The notes under the pieces were generated by a model. The model worked only from the letters and a program-made list of their open reading frames with translations. It had not been told where the DNA came from and ran no database searches. A stretch of DNA of 64,000 bases from Chalara sp. BL73 (Eukaryota > Ascomycota > Leotiomycetes > Helotiales), in assembly GCA_918026815.1 (NCBI GenBank), contig CAKJVC010000088.1, positions 744,001 through 808,000 of the forward strand, given 5' to 3'. Below, piece after piece: positions 46,003 through 56,661 of this stretch (position 1 is the stretch's first letter; each line of letters begins with the position of its first letter). The position numbers were made by a program, and so were the translations under genes.

Positions 46003-47038
46003 TTATCTGACTTTTGCGCCTAAGCTCCCTGTGCTCAATGCACCTCTATTACCCATGGGACCTCGCCATCCTAAGCTTAAGATCCCGAATCCAATTCTTC
46101 CATCCACCTCCTTTGCTCCTTCGCCATTCTCGTCTATTGCCTCTTCCACTATGAAGATGACCTGTTGCACATCACCCGGCATCAAGATAGGTCGCTCGAC
46201 TTTCTCGGCTTCCTTGAACAAAGACCAGTTTACGCCCTGGCTCCTGATGCCTTCTCTTGCCTCAAGCACCACGGTATCAAGCGTAATGGTTTCTTCTCCT
46301 GTATTCTCAAGCTGAGCTTCCAGCGCCCATCTTCTGCCTTTAGATGAAGAGGTGGCAGGGAGAATGCCCGTCTTTGTTCTCACAACCATGCAGCCTTTAC
46401 ACACAAACTGATACAGTTTCCTAAAGGTGCGAACTTTTCCCGACACGGGCGTGGTCTCAGTATATGTAACGGTAACGGCCAAGACGTGACTGCCTTCTTC
46501 CTTCAGCGAGAAGCTCACGACTTTCTGCAAGCTCTCTCCTGGCTCCAGATCTACCCCTTTGTCTTCCTCGACTTCTTCCCCATCTGCATCTTCGGGACCG
46601 AATGATAACGTTATGGGCTCGGTTGAAGAAGGAATCTTCATCTCGGCCTCAATCCGCACATTGCTGATGGATTTGGCGGTTGTCGAGCCGGGGAGGAGCT
46701 CATTGTTTGCACACAACGTGCACGAGAACGTCTCACCTACATATGCGGAGCCGAACGCAGGAGGGAGGGTGAGCAGTGGGGAAAGGATGAACGAGTCTGG
46801 CTCGGACGTAGGGTAAGCACGCGATGCTGAAGCTTTTGGGAAGCCAGAAGTGGAGGGAGGCGAAGGCGCAGGCGTTGGTAAGGGATGCTGAATAGAGATA
46901 GAAGGCCGAGAGAGTCTGCGAATGTTGGAAGCTATTTCACTTGTAGACTTTGGAATTGGCTGACCGGAGTACTTTTAAGGACACCGAGTGAGGCTCCTTT
47001 ACGCCTTCTAGAGTTGATCCACTGCGCTGATGCGCCAT
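46003..47038 (-). CDS. TRAPP complex subunit 13-like protein (DUF974)
   Basis: Subunit of TRAPP tethering complexes in ER-Golgi and autophagy-related traffic; yeast lacks a close equivalent but filamentous fungi and animals have it. Exons are 47038-46965 and 46915-46003 (328 aa). It starts MAHQRSGSTLEGVKEPHSVS; the join gives VLRLSRPSISIQHPLP. A Pro/Ser linker is followed by LSPLLTLPPAFGSAYVGETF and SCTLCANNE, then beta-rich sequence with FRKLYQFVC. The ATG at 46716 (MCANNE) is internal. It ends GRIGFGILSLGWRGPMGNRG, a conserved C-terminal block. Confidence 0.9.
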
Positions 47039-47499
47039 TTTGTCGCTATTAGTCAAGCCATAAGCTGTTGTTGAAGTTGAACATCAATACCACGGCGTTG
47101 AGTTTAGATCGTGAGAGGACCCCACCATCCTTGGCATGGGTACATATGGATTGGTTTGAGATTCGCTTAATATCCCTGTGGCCAGTAAAGTCGTATTCTA
47201 AAACATCAAACTTTGGTGAACGACTCACCTAAAATAAATGTACAATATCAATAACGTCGCAATTGCTTTCAATTCTCGTGATCTTTGTAAATATCTCGAT
47301 TCTCTCAATCTTTCTAAAATGCTTATTCCACGCTCTCGTCGTTTGTTCTTGTAACAACCGAAGCATGGACGGGTGACTATCAGGGTATGAGGGATTTCAG
47401 AGCTGATACAGAGGAGAGTCGGAGTCGCCTATATAAAGGCCTGCTCCTACTCTCTAGAGTTGCTCCTCATGTTTTTGTATCCTTCGTAGGTAGACCTAT
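47039..47499. other. Intergenic: TRAPPC13 promoter and left edge of the accessory island
   Basis: 461 bp with no gene. The right part may belong to the degraded transposon, but no terminal repeat was identified. Confidence 0.4.
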
Positions 47500-47963
47500 A
47501 AGGCAATCACTATCAGCCTATTGTACGCACTCCCATATGCCTCTATTCTAGCCGGCGATTCCTTGCGTCGTTACACTTCTTATTCAACGTTCTAGTCAAT
47601 TGCTATCTTCTTTCCTTCTATTCTGAAGCTTCTACGCAAAAGTTTATAGCTCAAAAAGCGTTTAGAATAGAGCTTTCTACAGCTCTAATGAAAAAAGCTC
47701 AAGAAACGCCACGCAAGATAAAGGCTCATATATCGCCAAATATCGATTCAAATCACAAATTAGAGTTTGCAGCTAGCTGTCGAGACTGTTTTGCTTGCAA
47801 GGCGAGAGGTTATGCAAGAGTACCTTTAAAACGCAGAATTTTAGGGGATATTACAGGCAATCAACGTCCTCCTGTATCTAGGTATGCGTGTATTACATGC
47901 CAGGCACTCCTTTGTACAACAGGCGACTGTTTTGAGTGGTATCATGAGAATCTAGTAGAATAG
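47500..47963 (+). mobile_element. piggyBac-type transposase, 3' fragment
   Basis: An open frame of about 150 codons without its 5' part; the frame is closed upstream by a stop near 47500. It reads RRFLASLHFLFNVLVNCYLL, then FRIELSTALMKK, a basic linker, and a C-terminal Cys cluster (CRDC, CKARGYARVPLKRR, LGDITGNQRPP, CITCQALLCTTGDCFEWYH). That order (hydrophobic 'llN..lvNay' helix, 'FR.eLa.aL', then zinc-binding CxxC...CxxC...LC...CF..YH) is the C-terminal end of fungal piggyBac (DDE_Tnp_1_7) transposases as I remember them. The DDE catalytic core is missing, so this is a dead relic. TTAA-flanked ends were not found. Confidence 0.65.
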
Positions 47964-48410
47964 AAGGAATAGAAGGTAGATTTCAATGAATTTGACTTGA
48001 AATATGGCTTCTGATTGGCGTGGCCCCATTTATTGCGGCTGCTCCCGCCGCATTGACGGTTAAAGGGATAAAATGTATTAAAATCACGTGATGCATATAG
48101 TCTGGTTATTAAGCGAGCTAATAAGCGTCTCGATAGCTGACGCGACATTGTGGTTACATGTCTAGGAATTGTCAGGGCCGTGACACAAAAGTGATGCCCT
48201 AGCTAGTGTACTCACAATTATTCACCGTTGTACCCTGCTACTTAGCGACTCGCTTAGCCCGCATTATTAAAACACGGCAGTAATAACATTGTGTTAATGA
48301 GGAGCACATGGCCGCCACCTATAAATATATGGCTGTAGACCACAAAAAGCTCACGCGCTGTTAACATCATCACTACACAACCACAAAACCTCTACCGTTC
48401 CGCTCACAAA
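47964..48410. other. Intergenic downstream of transposase relic, upstream of F-box-like gene
   Basis: 447 bp. The last 150 bp include a TATAAATATAT element near 48320 and probably the promoter of the next gene. A GC-rich patch sits at 48030-48060. No transposon end could be confirmed. Confidence 0.4.
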
Positions 48411-49619
48411 ATGGATCCATTCTCAAGGATTCCGTTTCATCTCCTTTTGGACATCGTCAAACTCGTGCCCGACCTTCACTCACTACGGAATTTCGATTCC
48501 GCTTCTCCTGCTGTCGCCTTGGCATTTGATGTCCTCGGTGCAGAAATCATAGAAGCTGTCATGGCTGCAAGTCTTCCATCAGAGATAGTGACTATCATAC
48601 GGATTGTGTTTATGATCCGCTCTGATTTCATCTCATCTCGTAGCTTGGACGATTTTCGCACATCGTACATGAAGCCAAATGCCCTTTGCGACCCTCTCAC
48701 AGCGTTGTCACTCTCGCCATTATGTCACCGCACAATTTTATCATTGGCTTCCCAAATTATACAAATTACGTATTCATGTTTAGAAGAATTGATTGGTCGT
48801 TGCATGGATCTTAAGCCGTCGCATTTCCTTAATTCCAAAATGAGGTACCTCCCTAAAATGTTCCGGACGAGAACTCCGACGCCGATGTTCCCTGGTGAAA
48901 GATATAAACCGCAGAATTCAGGTCCTCCTTCGTGGGTTGAAGAAAATCGTGTTTACAGAGCTGTATGGCGTTTACAGTTATTTTTTGACTTGAGAGATTC
49001 AGCAGCTGAATCACGGCTACAGTGGCCACCTGAAGATTTGACTCAGCTGCTGACGTTTGACGCTATTCAGTTTTGGGAGGCTTTAGATCGGGTCCAGATA
49101 GATCAAGTTAAGACTGTAGTCGAATACCTGCAAGATTCACTAAAGTCTCCCAGTTCTACTGTGCCTGGGTATTTGTCCAGATTCCCTTTGGTTACGGACA
49201 AGCTCGAGTTTAGCTGGCTAAACCACAATCCTTCCGATATGTCTGATCTTGAGTTAGAACAAACCAAGAGTTGTCTTAACTACGCTACTCCAGGCCAGAG
49301 GCATGGGTACGGCCTCACCACCTCGTATTTGTCTCCACTTAAGTACGCTGACTTTGGAATATTTCGCCGCCTAGGGTGGGCTATTTGGGATAGAAAGAGG
49401 ATGGCTGCACTGGGAATGTTCAATCACCCGGATAGGGATAAAGGTAAGCACCTTTCACACGACAATATCCTTTTTACATGGCAAAGTCTTTTAAGCGACG
49501 AGCAATTGGCGGAGGTGGAAAATATTAGAGTTCACAATTTATCCCATAATGCTAGGTTAGGTACACAATGTGGGTGCCATTCATGTGCTGGGCCTTGTAG
49601 TTTATGTGCTGGAGGTTGA
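48411..49619 (+). CDS. F-box-like protein with Cys-rich tail
   Basis: A 402-aa intronless frame. The N-terminus, MDPFSRIPFHLLLDIVKLVP followed by LHSLRNFDSASPAVA, looks like a fungal F-box (hydrophobic 'iP.ell..Il..l....L..l...s'), which binds Skp1 in SCF ubiquitin ligases. The middle has no recognisable substrate-binding repeats. The C-terminus ends CGCHSCAGPCSLCAGG, a run of five Cys that could bind metal. It sits alone in a repeat-tinged region beside a transposase relic and a broken gene, as lineage-specific F-box paralogues often do. Target unknown. Confidence 0.75.
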   Translation: MDPFSRIPFHLLLDIVKLVPDLHSLRNFDSASPAVALAFDVLGAEIIEAVMAASLPSEIVTIIRIVFMIRSDFISSRSLDDFRTSYMKPNALCDPLTALSLSPLCHRTILSLASQIIQITYSCLEELIGRCMDLKPSHFLNSKMRYLPKMFRTRTPTPMFPGERYKPQNSGPPSWVEENRVYRAVWRLQLFFDLRDSAAESRLQWPPEDLTQLLTFDAIQFWEALDRVQIDQVKTVVEYLQDSLKSPSSTVPGYLSRFPLVTDKLEFSWLNHNPSDMSDLELEQTKSCLNYATPGQRHGYGLTTSYLSPLKYADFGIFRRLGWAIWDRKRMAALGMFNHPDRDKGKHLSHDNILFTWQSLLSDEQLAEVENIRVHNLSHNARLGTQCGCHSCAGPCSLCAGG

Positions 49620-49864
49620 AGCGAATACTTATAGAAATAGCTTTCAATAAATGGGTTTGCTTCAGTCAAAGATTTCTGCAAAAATACAGAATATATTTCT
49701 TTACTGTATAGTCTTTTAAACAATACAAATACATTAACCGAAACAGCTGACGTGGAAAAGCACTGGCCCTGCTTTTCTCTACTAGTACATTAAGCTGCTA
49801 ACCGTCAAACCAAAGAACTTTACACCAAATGTTAAGTAGCATACATTCCACTAATTAAAATTCT

Positions 49865-50935
49865 CTACAAAGTAAAACTTTCAACTGTAAAGTACATGGA
49901 AAGTTCTTCATCAGTATACCATGCTGTTACAGAACCAATAGTTTTTAAGCTTATCTGCGCTCTATGGTTTTTAAGAAGCCAGTCTACACCAGAGTCATTA
50001 GGGGTTCCAAGAATAGCTAGTCTTTTCTTCGAATCTATGTTGAAAGTCATGCGGGTTGCCCAGTTGCTGATTGGCCTGCCGCGTTTGGCGGCTGCCAAAT
50101 CAACTATTGTTTTCGTGTCACCGTTACTAATAGTTGCCCTAAAAACGTATCTCAGGCTCCCCGTGTTTCCCGCTCCAACTACCTTCTGCCAGAGAAGGAA
50201 AGCAATGTCAGACCACTTCTCCAATTTTGGGTAGGCTGGTAGTCCCTCGAATGCAAACCTTGGACCGCGAATGTTATCCGCGACAATAGCACCTCCAGTG
50301 TTGAAAACATTTTGATAAATGCCTCCGTGGCCTAGAGTGTAAAGCATCAGTATTTCGTAGTCAGATAGGTAGGTAAAACGCGAATAAGTCACGTCAAGGC
50401 ATCTTAAAAAAAGCGGTTAATACTTACTTGATATTGGATACCATCTATTGTCCTAATAGCTTGATGGTCGACGCCCAACAGCTTATCATCGGCGCGCTTC
50501 AAGCCTAGGAAATTATATGTTATTTCCCACCTAGCCCCAGTCGTCCAGATTGCTATAAGCTGTCCAACTACTTGGGATATCTACCGCACTTCGAAGCTGG
50601 GCCAATAGTTTTGTGCCTTTGCAAACGGCAAAGTCCCAAGTAAGTGGGTCGTTAGCTTTTTTGGAAATGTCGGTAGTTACAAGCTTTCGTTTTGTTTGAA
50701 AAGTGCTACTAAAGTGAACGGCGATTTTTTTACTCTGTTCGGAGAGTAAATTATTTAGACTAAAGGTCGAAGATAGAAATATCGGTGCAGGTACTGCATG
50801 ATCTTGATGCTAGAAACAACGACTTAGATATTTTCTTTCTGGACTAGAGTTATTAAAGTTGAATATAAGTAGTAAGAAAGCTGCAAAAAGGACTGAAAGG
50901 CTGGTTTTTTTCCACAGTCGAGAATCTGGAGCCAT
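49865..50935 (-). pseudogene. Broken gene for a predicted secreted protein of a fungal multi-copy family
   Basis: It starts MAPDSRLWKKTSLSVLFAAF followed by a hydrophobic stretch, a signal peptide or anchor. A TAG near 50810 interrupts the frame, but recognisable coding continues in the same frame: NDPLTWDFAVCKGTKLL and SAVDIPSSWTAYSNLDDWG. A further break (stop and frame change) lies near 50545, after which KRADDKLLGVDHQAIRTIDG leads to a GTAAGT donor. The last exon (to 49865) has GGAIVADNIRGP, YPKLEKWSDIAFLLWQ and a 'LGTPNDSGVDWLL' block. From memory these blocks match a common secreted-protein family in Helotiales and other Pezizomycotina; function unknown. The first stop might be removed by an unseen intron, but I found no clear splice signals. 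Confidence 0.6.
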
Positions 50936-52867
50936 TATGTATCAAGAGTTCTGATCTGGTGTTCAAAATTAAACAAAAGCATAAAAGCAACCTATTTAAT
51001 TCACATATACTTAGCTGGTCGACATACAGCAAAGTGGGTTAAAGATTGACAAAATCTCAGAATCGGGGCCGGTGGGTTAGCAATGTTAGAATAATAAGCC
51101 CTCAGGTACAAAGTCTTCACACCAACTCAAATGAAATCGTCAAGTATATCCCCGGAAGTCATTGCTAACTACTGGCTAGTACAATAGTATAACTGAAGGA
51201 GCACAAAGTTATCACTGTGCATTTCATGTTCTATCAGGGCAACGGTGGTATCATACGAGAATCTACAGCTAAGGAAGGAAGAGGAGCTCGAGGAGAGCAG
51301 GCTATATATACACGAGGCGCTCGGGGAGCCCAGCTGATATAGGTCACGTGTGCTTCAAAGCACGGGACGTGACACTCTGAACCATGGAAATCCAAAGGAT
51401 CCCTCATTCTCAATAATGCAACTGACATTAACTCCATCGACACATGACTATAAAAAGATAAGGATCTCACTTTAGAGTGGATAGAGGAAACTCGGCTAAT
51501 AACCTCGTCCATCTGTTTTCGGTCGTTTGTGTTACTGTGGCTGTTTAACATTCTTATATCCAGCCAGTAATCTTTCTAGATATTTGCACATGATAAATTT
51601 GAGGTCAAGTGTTCCAAGTATTATCAGGAATCTATATAAGCCTGGCTTTTCTTTTCGCAATTTCCAGTATCAGAACAGTTTGGATACTATCACGAAACAT
51701 CTTAAATTTATATTCACGCGACTTATCAAAAACGAAAAACATACCCGAAAATACTCTATAAAAATGGCAGGTCTTCACTCCATGTATTTGCTAATCTGAA
51801 TTGTGCCTCTGACCTTGTACTGAATCCAGCCCGTCCGTGGCAGTTACGATGTCACCGGTCTCGAACCCACTCCAACGCCACCACCACAGCAACCGTCATC
51901 TGATAAGAAATAACCTCCGAAGAATGTAAGAAATCTCATAAAGACGCTTTATTAAGCTACGAGTTAACAATTTGACTACAGATGCAAACGCTACCTCACC
52001 GTTTTAAGATTACTTGGGGTCTTCAATTCAGCTGCTAAGAACGGCCTTTTTTTTCTAGCAAAAAATGTCTGTCGGTGTACCCTCTACATGGCAAAAGACG
52101 TAGCATCTGTGGCTACGTTCTTGCTGGTGTAGATTTGGTATGTGGTTGATTGATGAGTATTGAGGTTCTACAGCTACGGTTCTATGGAGTTGGTGATAGT
52201 AGCGGACCCACAGTTCCACGTGCGGTTTAGGTGATATCAACTACATACAAACAATGTCTGTTTTTCAGTTCACAGATGGAATAATACCTTTTACTTATAG
52301 TTCCTTAAACGCTTCCGCAGAAATAGTATCATAAACGAGATGTGTACTAGAACAATTTTCCGTTCCTGCGCCGCAAAACGTAAATACCATATCAGAACTC
52401 GAGCTTCTCTGCCTTTCCATGAAACATCTGCCGGTTATATTAATTTCGGACTACTTAGCACGTCTGGCAAAGAACTCCCTGTGTTGCTTCCGCGTAAGAT
52501 GCTTGTGATTTGTTGGATATAGAAACACTCATAATGCACATCAGGACGTTATTAATGCTTGTAATGTCGAGGCACAGGCGGGCCACTTCGCGCTGCGAGC
52601 CACTTGAGGTGGGTGGTGTGCGCTTTGTGCGCCGCCCTTAAACTATGCAAACGTTGCGTTGATCGCTGCAGGGGCGCTAGTTTTAAAATGTTAGAAGTAG
52701 GATTTCTCGGCTGGGATGTCAATTGAAGGATCTGTGAGGGCATCACAGCGATAGAATACGGGTTTGTAGGAGCGTTACAGGTTGTAATATTGTCTACAGT
52801 TTTAAGCCGGGAGAGTGATACACAACCTCTCCCCCTGCGATTCTGGTATTCTGCCACCAATCAGAAT

Positions 52868-52892
52868 ATTTTGGTGGGGCTCTCACCAAAAT
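52868..52892. repeat. Inverted repeat with 9-bp perfect arms
   Basis: ATTTTGGTG (52868-52876) and CACCAAAAT (52884-52892) are perfect reverse complements separated by 7 bp. Such a hairpin could be a transposon-end remnant or chance; a second copy was not noticed in the window. Confidence 0.6.
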
Positions 52893-52904
52893 CAACTGCT
52901 GGCT

Positions 52905-52950
52905 TGAAGAAGGAATGAAGAAGGAATGAAGAATTGAATTGAATTGAATA
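52905..52950. repeat. Simple repeat GAAGAAGGAAT then GAATT units
   Basis: Two near-identical GAAGAAGGAAT units run into several GAATT units. Low-complexity tract in gene-free DNA. Confidence 0.75.
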
Positions 52951-53820
52951 GCAATGTGATTAATATGGTCAATATGGCTAATATATAATCAAAAATATGG
53001 CTAATAGAGTATTAAAAATCTAAAAAAATCAAGCTATTTGGCTTTAAGAATCGATAGGGCATTGAGTTGCAGGTACGCGCTCTTCTTTTTGCAGCAGATT
53101 TCCTTCATTTTGTGTGTGATTTCGATAATTTTGACTGCCATAAAAAGAGTCGTACGCTGATTGTAAAGAAAAGAAAGTTCGTAAATAAGTAAATCTCGGT
53201 TTATAGAGGGCGTTGAACGTTGAGTAAAGCACGTACTTCTAGTATAGCCAGTTGATTGGCACCTTCTACAAAATTGCATTATAATGCCTATAAGCAATAC
53301 AGGCAGAGCAATGCCGTAAAAGCTGTGTTATTTCTTCGAATTGGCTTAATATCTTTTCTGTTTGTGCAGTTCGTAGTCGATTGTGCCGGCGTACGTGCGC
53401 TCGTTTTTCTGCTTCAGCAGATCGACGTTGTTAATAGCTAATAGGATCAAAAGTAGGAGTAGGACTGCGCCATGACCTCCGTCCGTGCTTCGGTTATTAC
53501 ATAAGCAAATAATCAATCGCCGCAGAAGCTCGAGGATCAATATAAGCAGGTATATTTCGTCTAATAGAATCGAAAGAGTCAATTGTAGGCTTTAATTTGA
53601 GATATCTGCGAACTAAATTGGAGTTCAATTGATGATTTTGTATCTTAATGAAGTATGGTGGTTATAATATGATGATCACTCAAAGTGCCAATTTTACATG
53701 TGTCGATTTCGGCTAAAAATGGCCAAAGCTCAGAGAACCGGAATACGGCTTAAGTTTGCTGATGCTGGAACAGACGCCAAAATGCCTATCTCAGATTGAG
53801 CAAGATTTACAGCCAAGAAG

Positions 53821-54522
53821 ATGTCGTCAAGTAAAGAGGAAACGGTACCATCCGGGAGGCTTGAGAATGAAGGAAATGAACACGCAACGCCAATCGCATT
53901 GAGGAGGGCAGAGGACCTTGTGCTTGTCATGGATACACCCAAAGGTAAATTTCAAATCTGACTGATTCGATCCGGGAACTGCATTTTACAGAGTAGGACA
54001 TTGATCAAACAAAATTCACAGGTCGGGGTGTATTTGCAGCCAAAGATATTCCTGCAAAGACAGTGCTTGAGGTCTCCCCAGTTTTGGTGCTTGATCCAGC
54101 TGAGAATGCTGAACATATCTGCAAGACAGATTTGTTCAACTACACATAGTGGGTCACCTGCTTCCTACCATCCCCATATGAATACAGAGCTTACGGCTAT
54201 TTGTAGTAACTGGCCATATATGCCAACCGCGAAAGCCCCACAAGGAAATCCCAAAGGAAGAGTAACAATGACCCAAGCAATAATCTTTGGCCTGGGGAGC
54301 ATGTTCAATCATTCTAGTCTAAACCAGAATGTAGTATGGGAAAGGGATCTCAGAAATCTACTTATCACTTACTCAACGTTGCGTGATATCAAAGCAGGAG
54401 AGGAATTATGTATATCTTATGGAGATCGTCTCACATTCAAGGATGCGGACAGGGAGAGAGAAGAAAATAGAGACCCTGACGACTGGACAGATGTTCTGAA
54501 TATTATTGATTTCATTGATTGA
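53821..54522 (+). CDS. Small SET-domain protein
   Basis: A stand-alone SET domain, a predicted protein lysine methyltransferase; substrate unknown. Exons: 53821-53944, 54022-54148 and 54207-54522; total 567 nt, 188 aa. SET motifs: GRGVFAAKDIPAKTVLEVSP at the start, then GSMFNHSSLNQNV (the NHS..N catalytic/SAM motif), and AGEELCISYGDRL (the ELxxxYG motif). An acidic tail follows. There is no post-SET Cys cluster. It has the size and layout of the fungal 'SET domain-containing protein' family. Confidence 0.87.
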
Positions 54523-54669
54523 TTTTTGGCTTCGGTCTCTGGAGATGATGACTTTATCTACTGTACATAAGTGAGATATCGTTTTATGCTGGCTAGCCTA
54601 GCATAAGGGGCATCTTAGAAAGAGAGGCGATACGAAAACAGTGCTAACGTATGCTAAAACTAGAAAAAT

Positions 54670-56661
54670 CTATAGGCCAGGGGGTGGCGGAACCTGGCAA
54701 AAGTCAGCTTACGTACTCGCTACAATACGCTAGTGCTATGGTAGTTCCCTCTCTACTTACATTGCCATATGAAGGTTGCGCTGGGGGAGGGGGTGGTGGA
54801 GTCTCGCTGGGTGGGGGAGGAGCGCCAGGGGAAGCAGAGGCACCAGGTGCTCCGGGCGCAGACTGAGCAGCCTGCTGTGCTGCCATGTACTGGGCGTAGT
54901 ACTGAGCATAAGCTGCATAACCACCTAAGAATATTAGTCGATGTAGTATATGGTCTAATATTTTTAAAACGTACCATACGCGGCATAAGGATCTCCGCCT
55001 GGAGGAGGCTGACCGTAATATGCTTGATACTGAGCAGCATAGTCAGAGGCTGCTGCAGATGCCCCAGGAGCAGATGCGCTTGTTGGGCTCATGGCACCGC
55101 TTGCCGGCGCAGGCGAGTTGTTGTAATTTTGGTAGTCGCTTCGTCCATAGGCATTTCTATCAGGCGCACGATCCCCATAGCCGCGTTCACCACCATATCC
55201 AGTACTGCCGCCATAACCACGTTGGGGTGGTGGTCGGGCTTTGAACTCTTCGTATTGTTCTCTGACGTTGCTTAACAGGTCGAGACATAGCTCCTTTGCC
55301 CTCTGAACTTCAGCAGGATCAGGACCACTGGTAAAAGTCAGCACCTTACCATCCATCCAGTCTGCCTAACACTCACGCAACATGAAGATACATGTCTTCA
55401 TCACTCTCTTGACCTGTGCCATGTTCCATAAATCCAGAACCGCGTCCCTTAATCTGAACACGGCATCTGGTCTCCTGTTGAATATGCTTGACGTAAGCAC
55501 CTCCATGACCAACAACTTGAGCACGAAGATTGAAACCAGGGATTGGCTCAAAATCGATAGGAATCTTCTCTTCGGGCCATTTGCGCTAGATACAGTTAAC
55601 TAAGCGAGGTTAGAAAGAGTAAAAGTCAAACATACTCTCCCAAATTCATCTCTCTCGACAGCGTCAGGCTCTCGGCGGCGGAATCGTCGTTCATCGACTA
55701 AGTTTGGGAGTTCCTGTTTCATCAGTTCCTCGATCTTTGCGACCGCCTCCTCGAGGCCTTTCTTTGTCGTGCTCGTAACGTGAAGGTAAAGTGGCGGATT
55801 CTAGGTATGTCAGGATATCTGTCTTCCAACAAGGATGGGGATACTTGCAGCAGCAGTAGCCATGCTCTTGTCAGGGTAGTAATTTCCTCGCGTGGTGACA
55901 TCTTTAAAAGTCAATATACAACTCTTTCACAAAATGGTTGTAGGTATAGCGTACCAGCTCCGGTCTCTTCTTTAATCTAATGTCACGCAGCGGGAGTTAG
56001 CAGATGCTAATGAGGGTTTGTGAATGCTATCGAGCTTTTGGTAAGCTTGAAGACTCCACACAAGATTACTTAAATGAAAGGAAATTTATATTCTGGAGAT
56101 GAAATCCTGACATATCAGTGGAGCTTAACACAAGGAGTATTTACCATCTTTTGAGTAGAACCTTTGGTCAGTGTATAACGGTTTCGAAGATCGTTCACTT
56201 CGATATCGCGAATATAGTCGCCGTCCGCAATATACATCTCACCATTAACTGTGCTTGCACTGTTCATTGAATTTGAAGGGACGGGCGAAGCTGATTTTCC
56301 CAAGGATGGGCTGACAGTTGGTCTGACGGGTGGAACATCCACATGTTGAATGCCCTTCTTGGCTTGAATTTGAGCATTGATTCTCGCAGCAGCGGCAGCT
56401 ATAAAATAATTAGGTCTGAGTGAAGGAAATGGGACCTCAGGATTATTCACCTGCCAAAGCAGCGGCGTCGGAGCCATCCTTTTTAGAATCTGCAGTAGGG
56501 CTATTCGAAGATCTCGCAACGGGACTCCTGCTACGTCTGGAGTCGGAAAGTTTTGCGGCGGAAGGTGATCGAGAACGTCTGTCAAATCGGGATGCACGCT
56601 TCTCGGGCTCTTTCTGATCGAAGCGGGAGCGCTTGGGGGCGCGACGCTCGGTGTCGTCCAT
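54670..56661 (-). CDS. KHDC4/BLOM7-like RNA-binding protein with two KH-type domains
   Basis: The human homologue (KHDC4, BLOM7) is a pre-mRNA splicing-associated protein; a nuclear splicing role is inferred. Nine exons: 56661-56451, 56398-56145, 55976-55955, 55901-55849, 55800-55636, 55585-55377, 55327-54975, 54924-54761 and 54693-54670; total 1,455 nt, 484 aa. The N-terminus is Arg/Ser-rich (KRASRFDRRSRSPSAAK). The first KH region spans the RNLLTKG-like RNRYTLTKGSTQKMIKEETG and PLYLHVTSTTKKGLEEAV. The second has AQVVGHGGAYVKHIQQETRC and KGRGSG. The tail is Gly/Tyr- then Ala/Gln- and Pro-rich, ending VPPPPGL. Exon 3 is only 22 nt and exon 9 only 24 nt; intron 4 is GC-AG. Confidence 0.9.
55801..55848 (-). 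other. GC-AG intron (48 nt) in the KHDC4-like gene
   Basis: The donor is GCAAGT, with a CTGAC branch-like sequence and acceptor CCTAG. Splicing joins SMATAA to NPPLYLHV. The overlapping GT (GTATCC) would give the wrong phase with the only acceptor. Confidence 0.75.
55955..55976 (-). other. 22-nt microexon of the KHDC4-like gene
   Basis: Encodes IKEETGA plus one base, part of the first KH domain. It is bounded by TTAG and GTACGC, and both phases fit. Without it the KH domain loses its conserved I..eTGa segment and the frame breaks. Confidence 0.75.

Larger units (their letters stand above)
50936..53820. other. 2.9-kb AT-rich region without recognised genes
   Basis: Contains a short GC-richer patch at 52555-52680, an inverted repeat at 52868-52892 (9-bp arms), a GAAGAAGGAAT/GAATT simple repeat at 52905-52950 and TA-rich sequence to 53040. 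Short frames on both strands (for example 51234-51551 minus and 52552-52860 minus) have no recognisable motifs. It probably includes old transposon debris, but no end or domain could be identified. Confidence 0.4.

Noticed and set aside
46559..46816. 85-codon plus-strand frame
   Set aside because: Antisense to the TRAPPC13-like gene.
51234..51551. Possible LTR or coding fragment with a CACGTG and TATATATA element
   Set aside because: No TG...CA ends, second copy or retroelement domain could be found.
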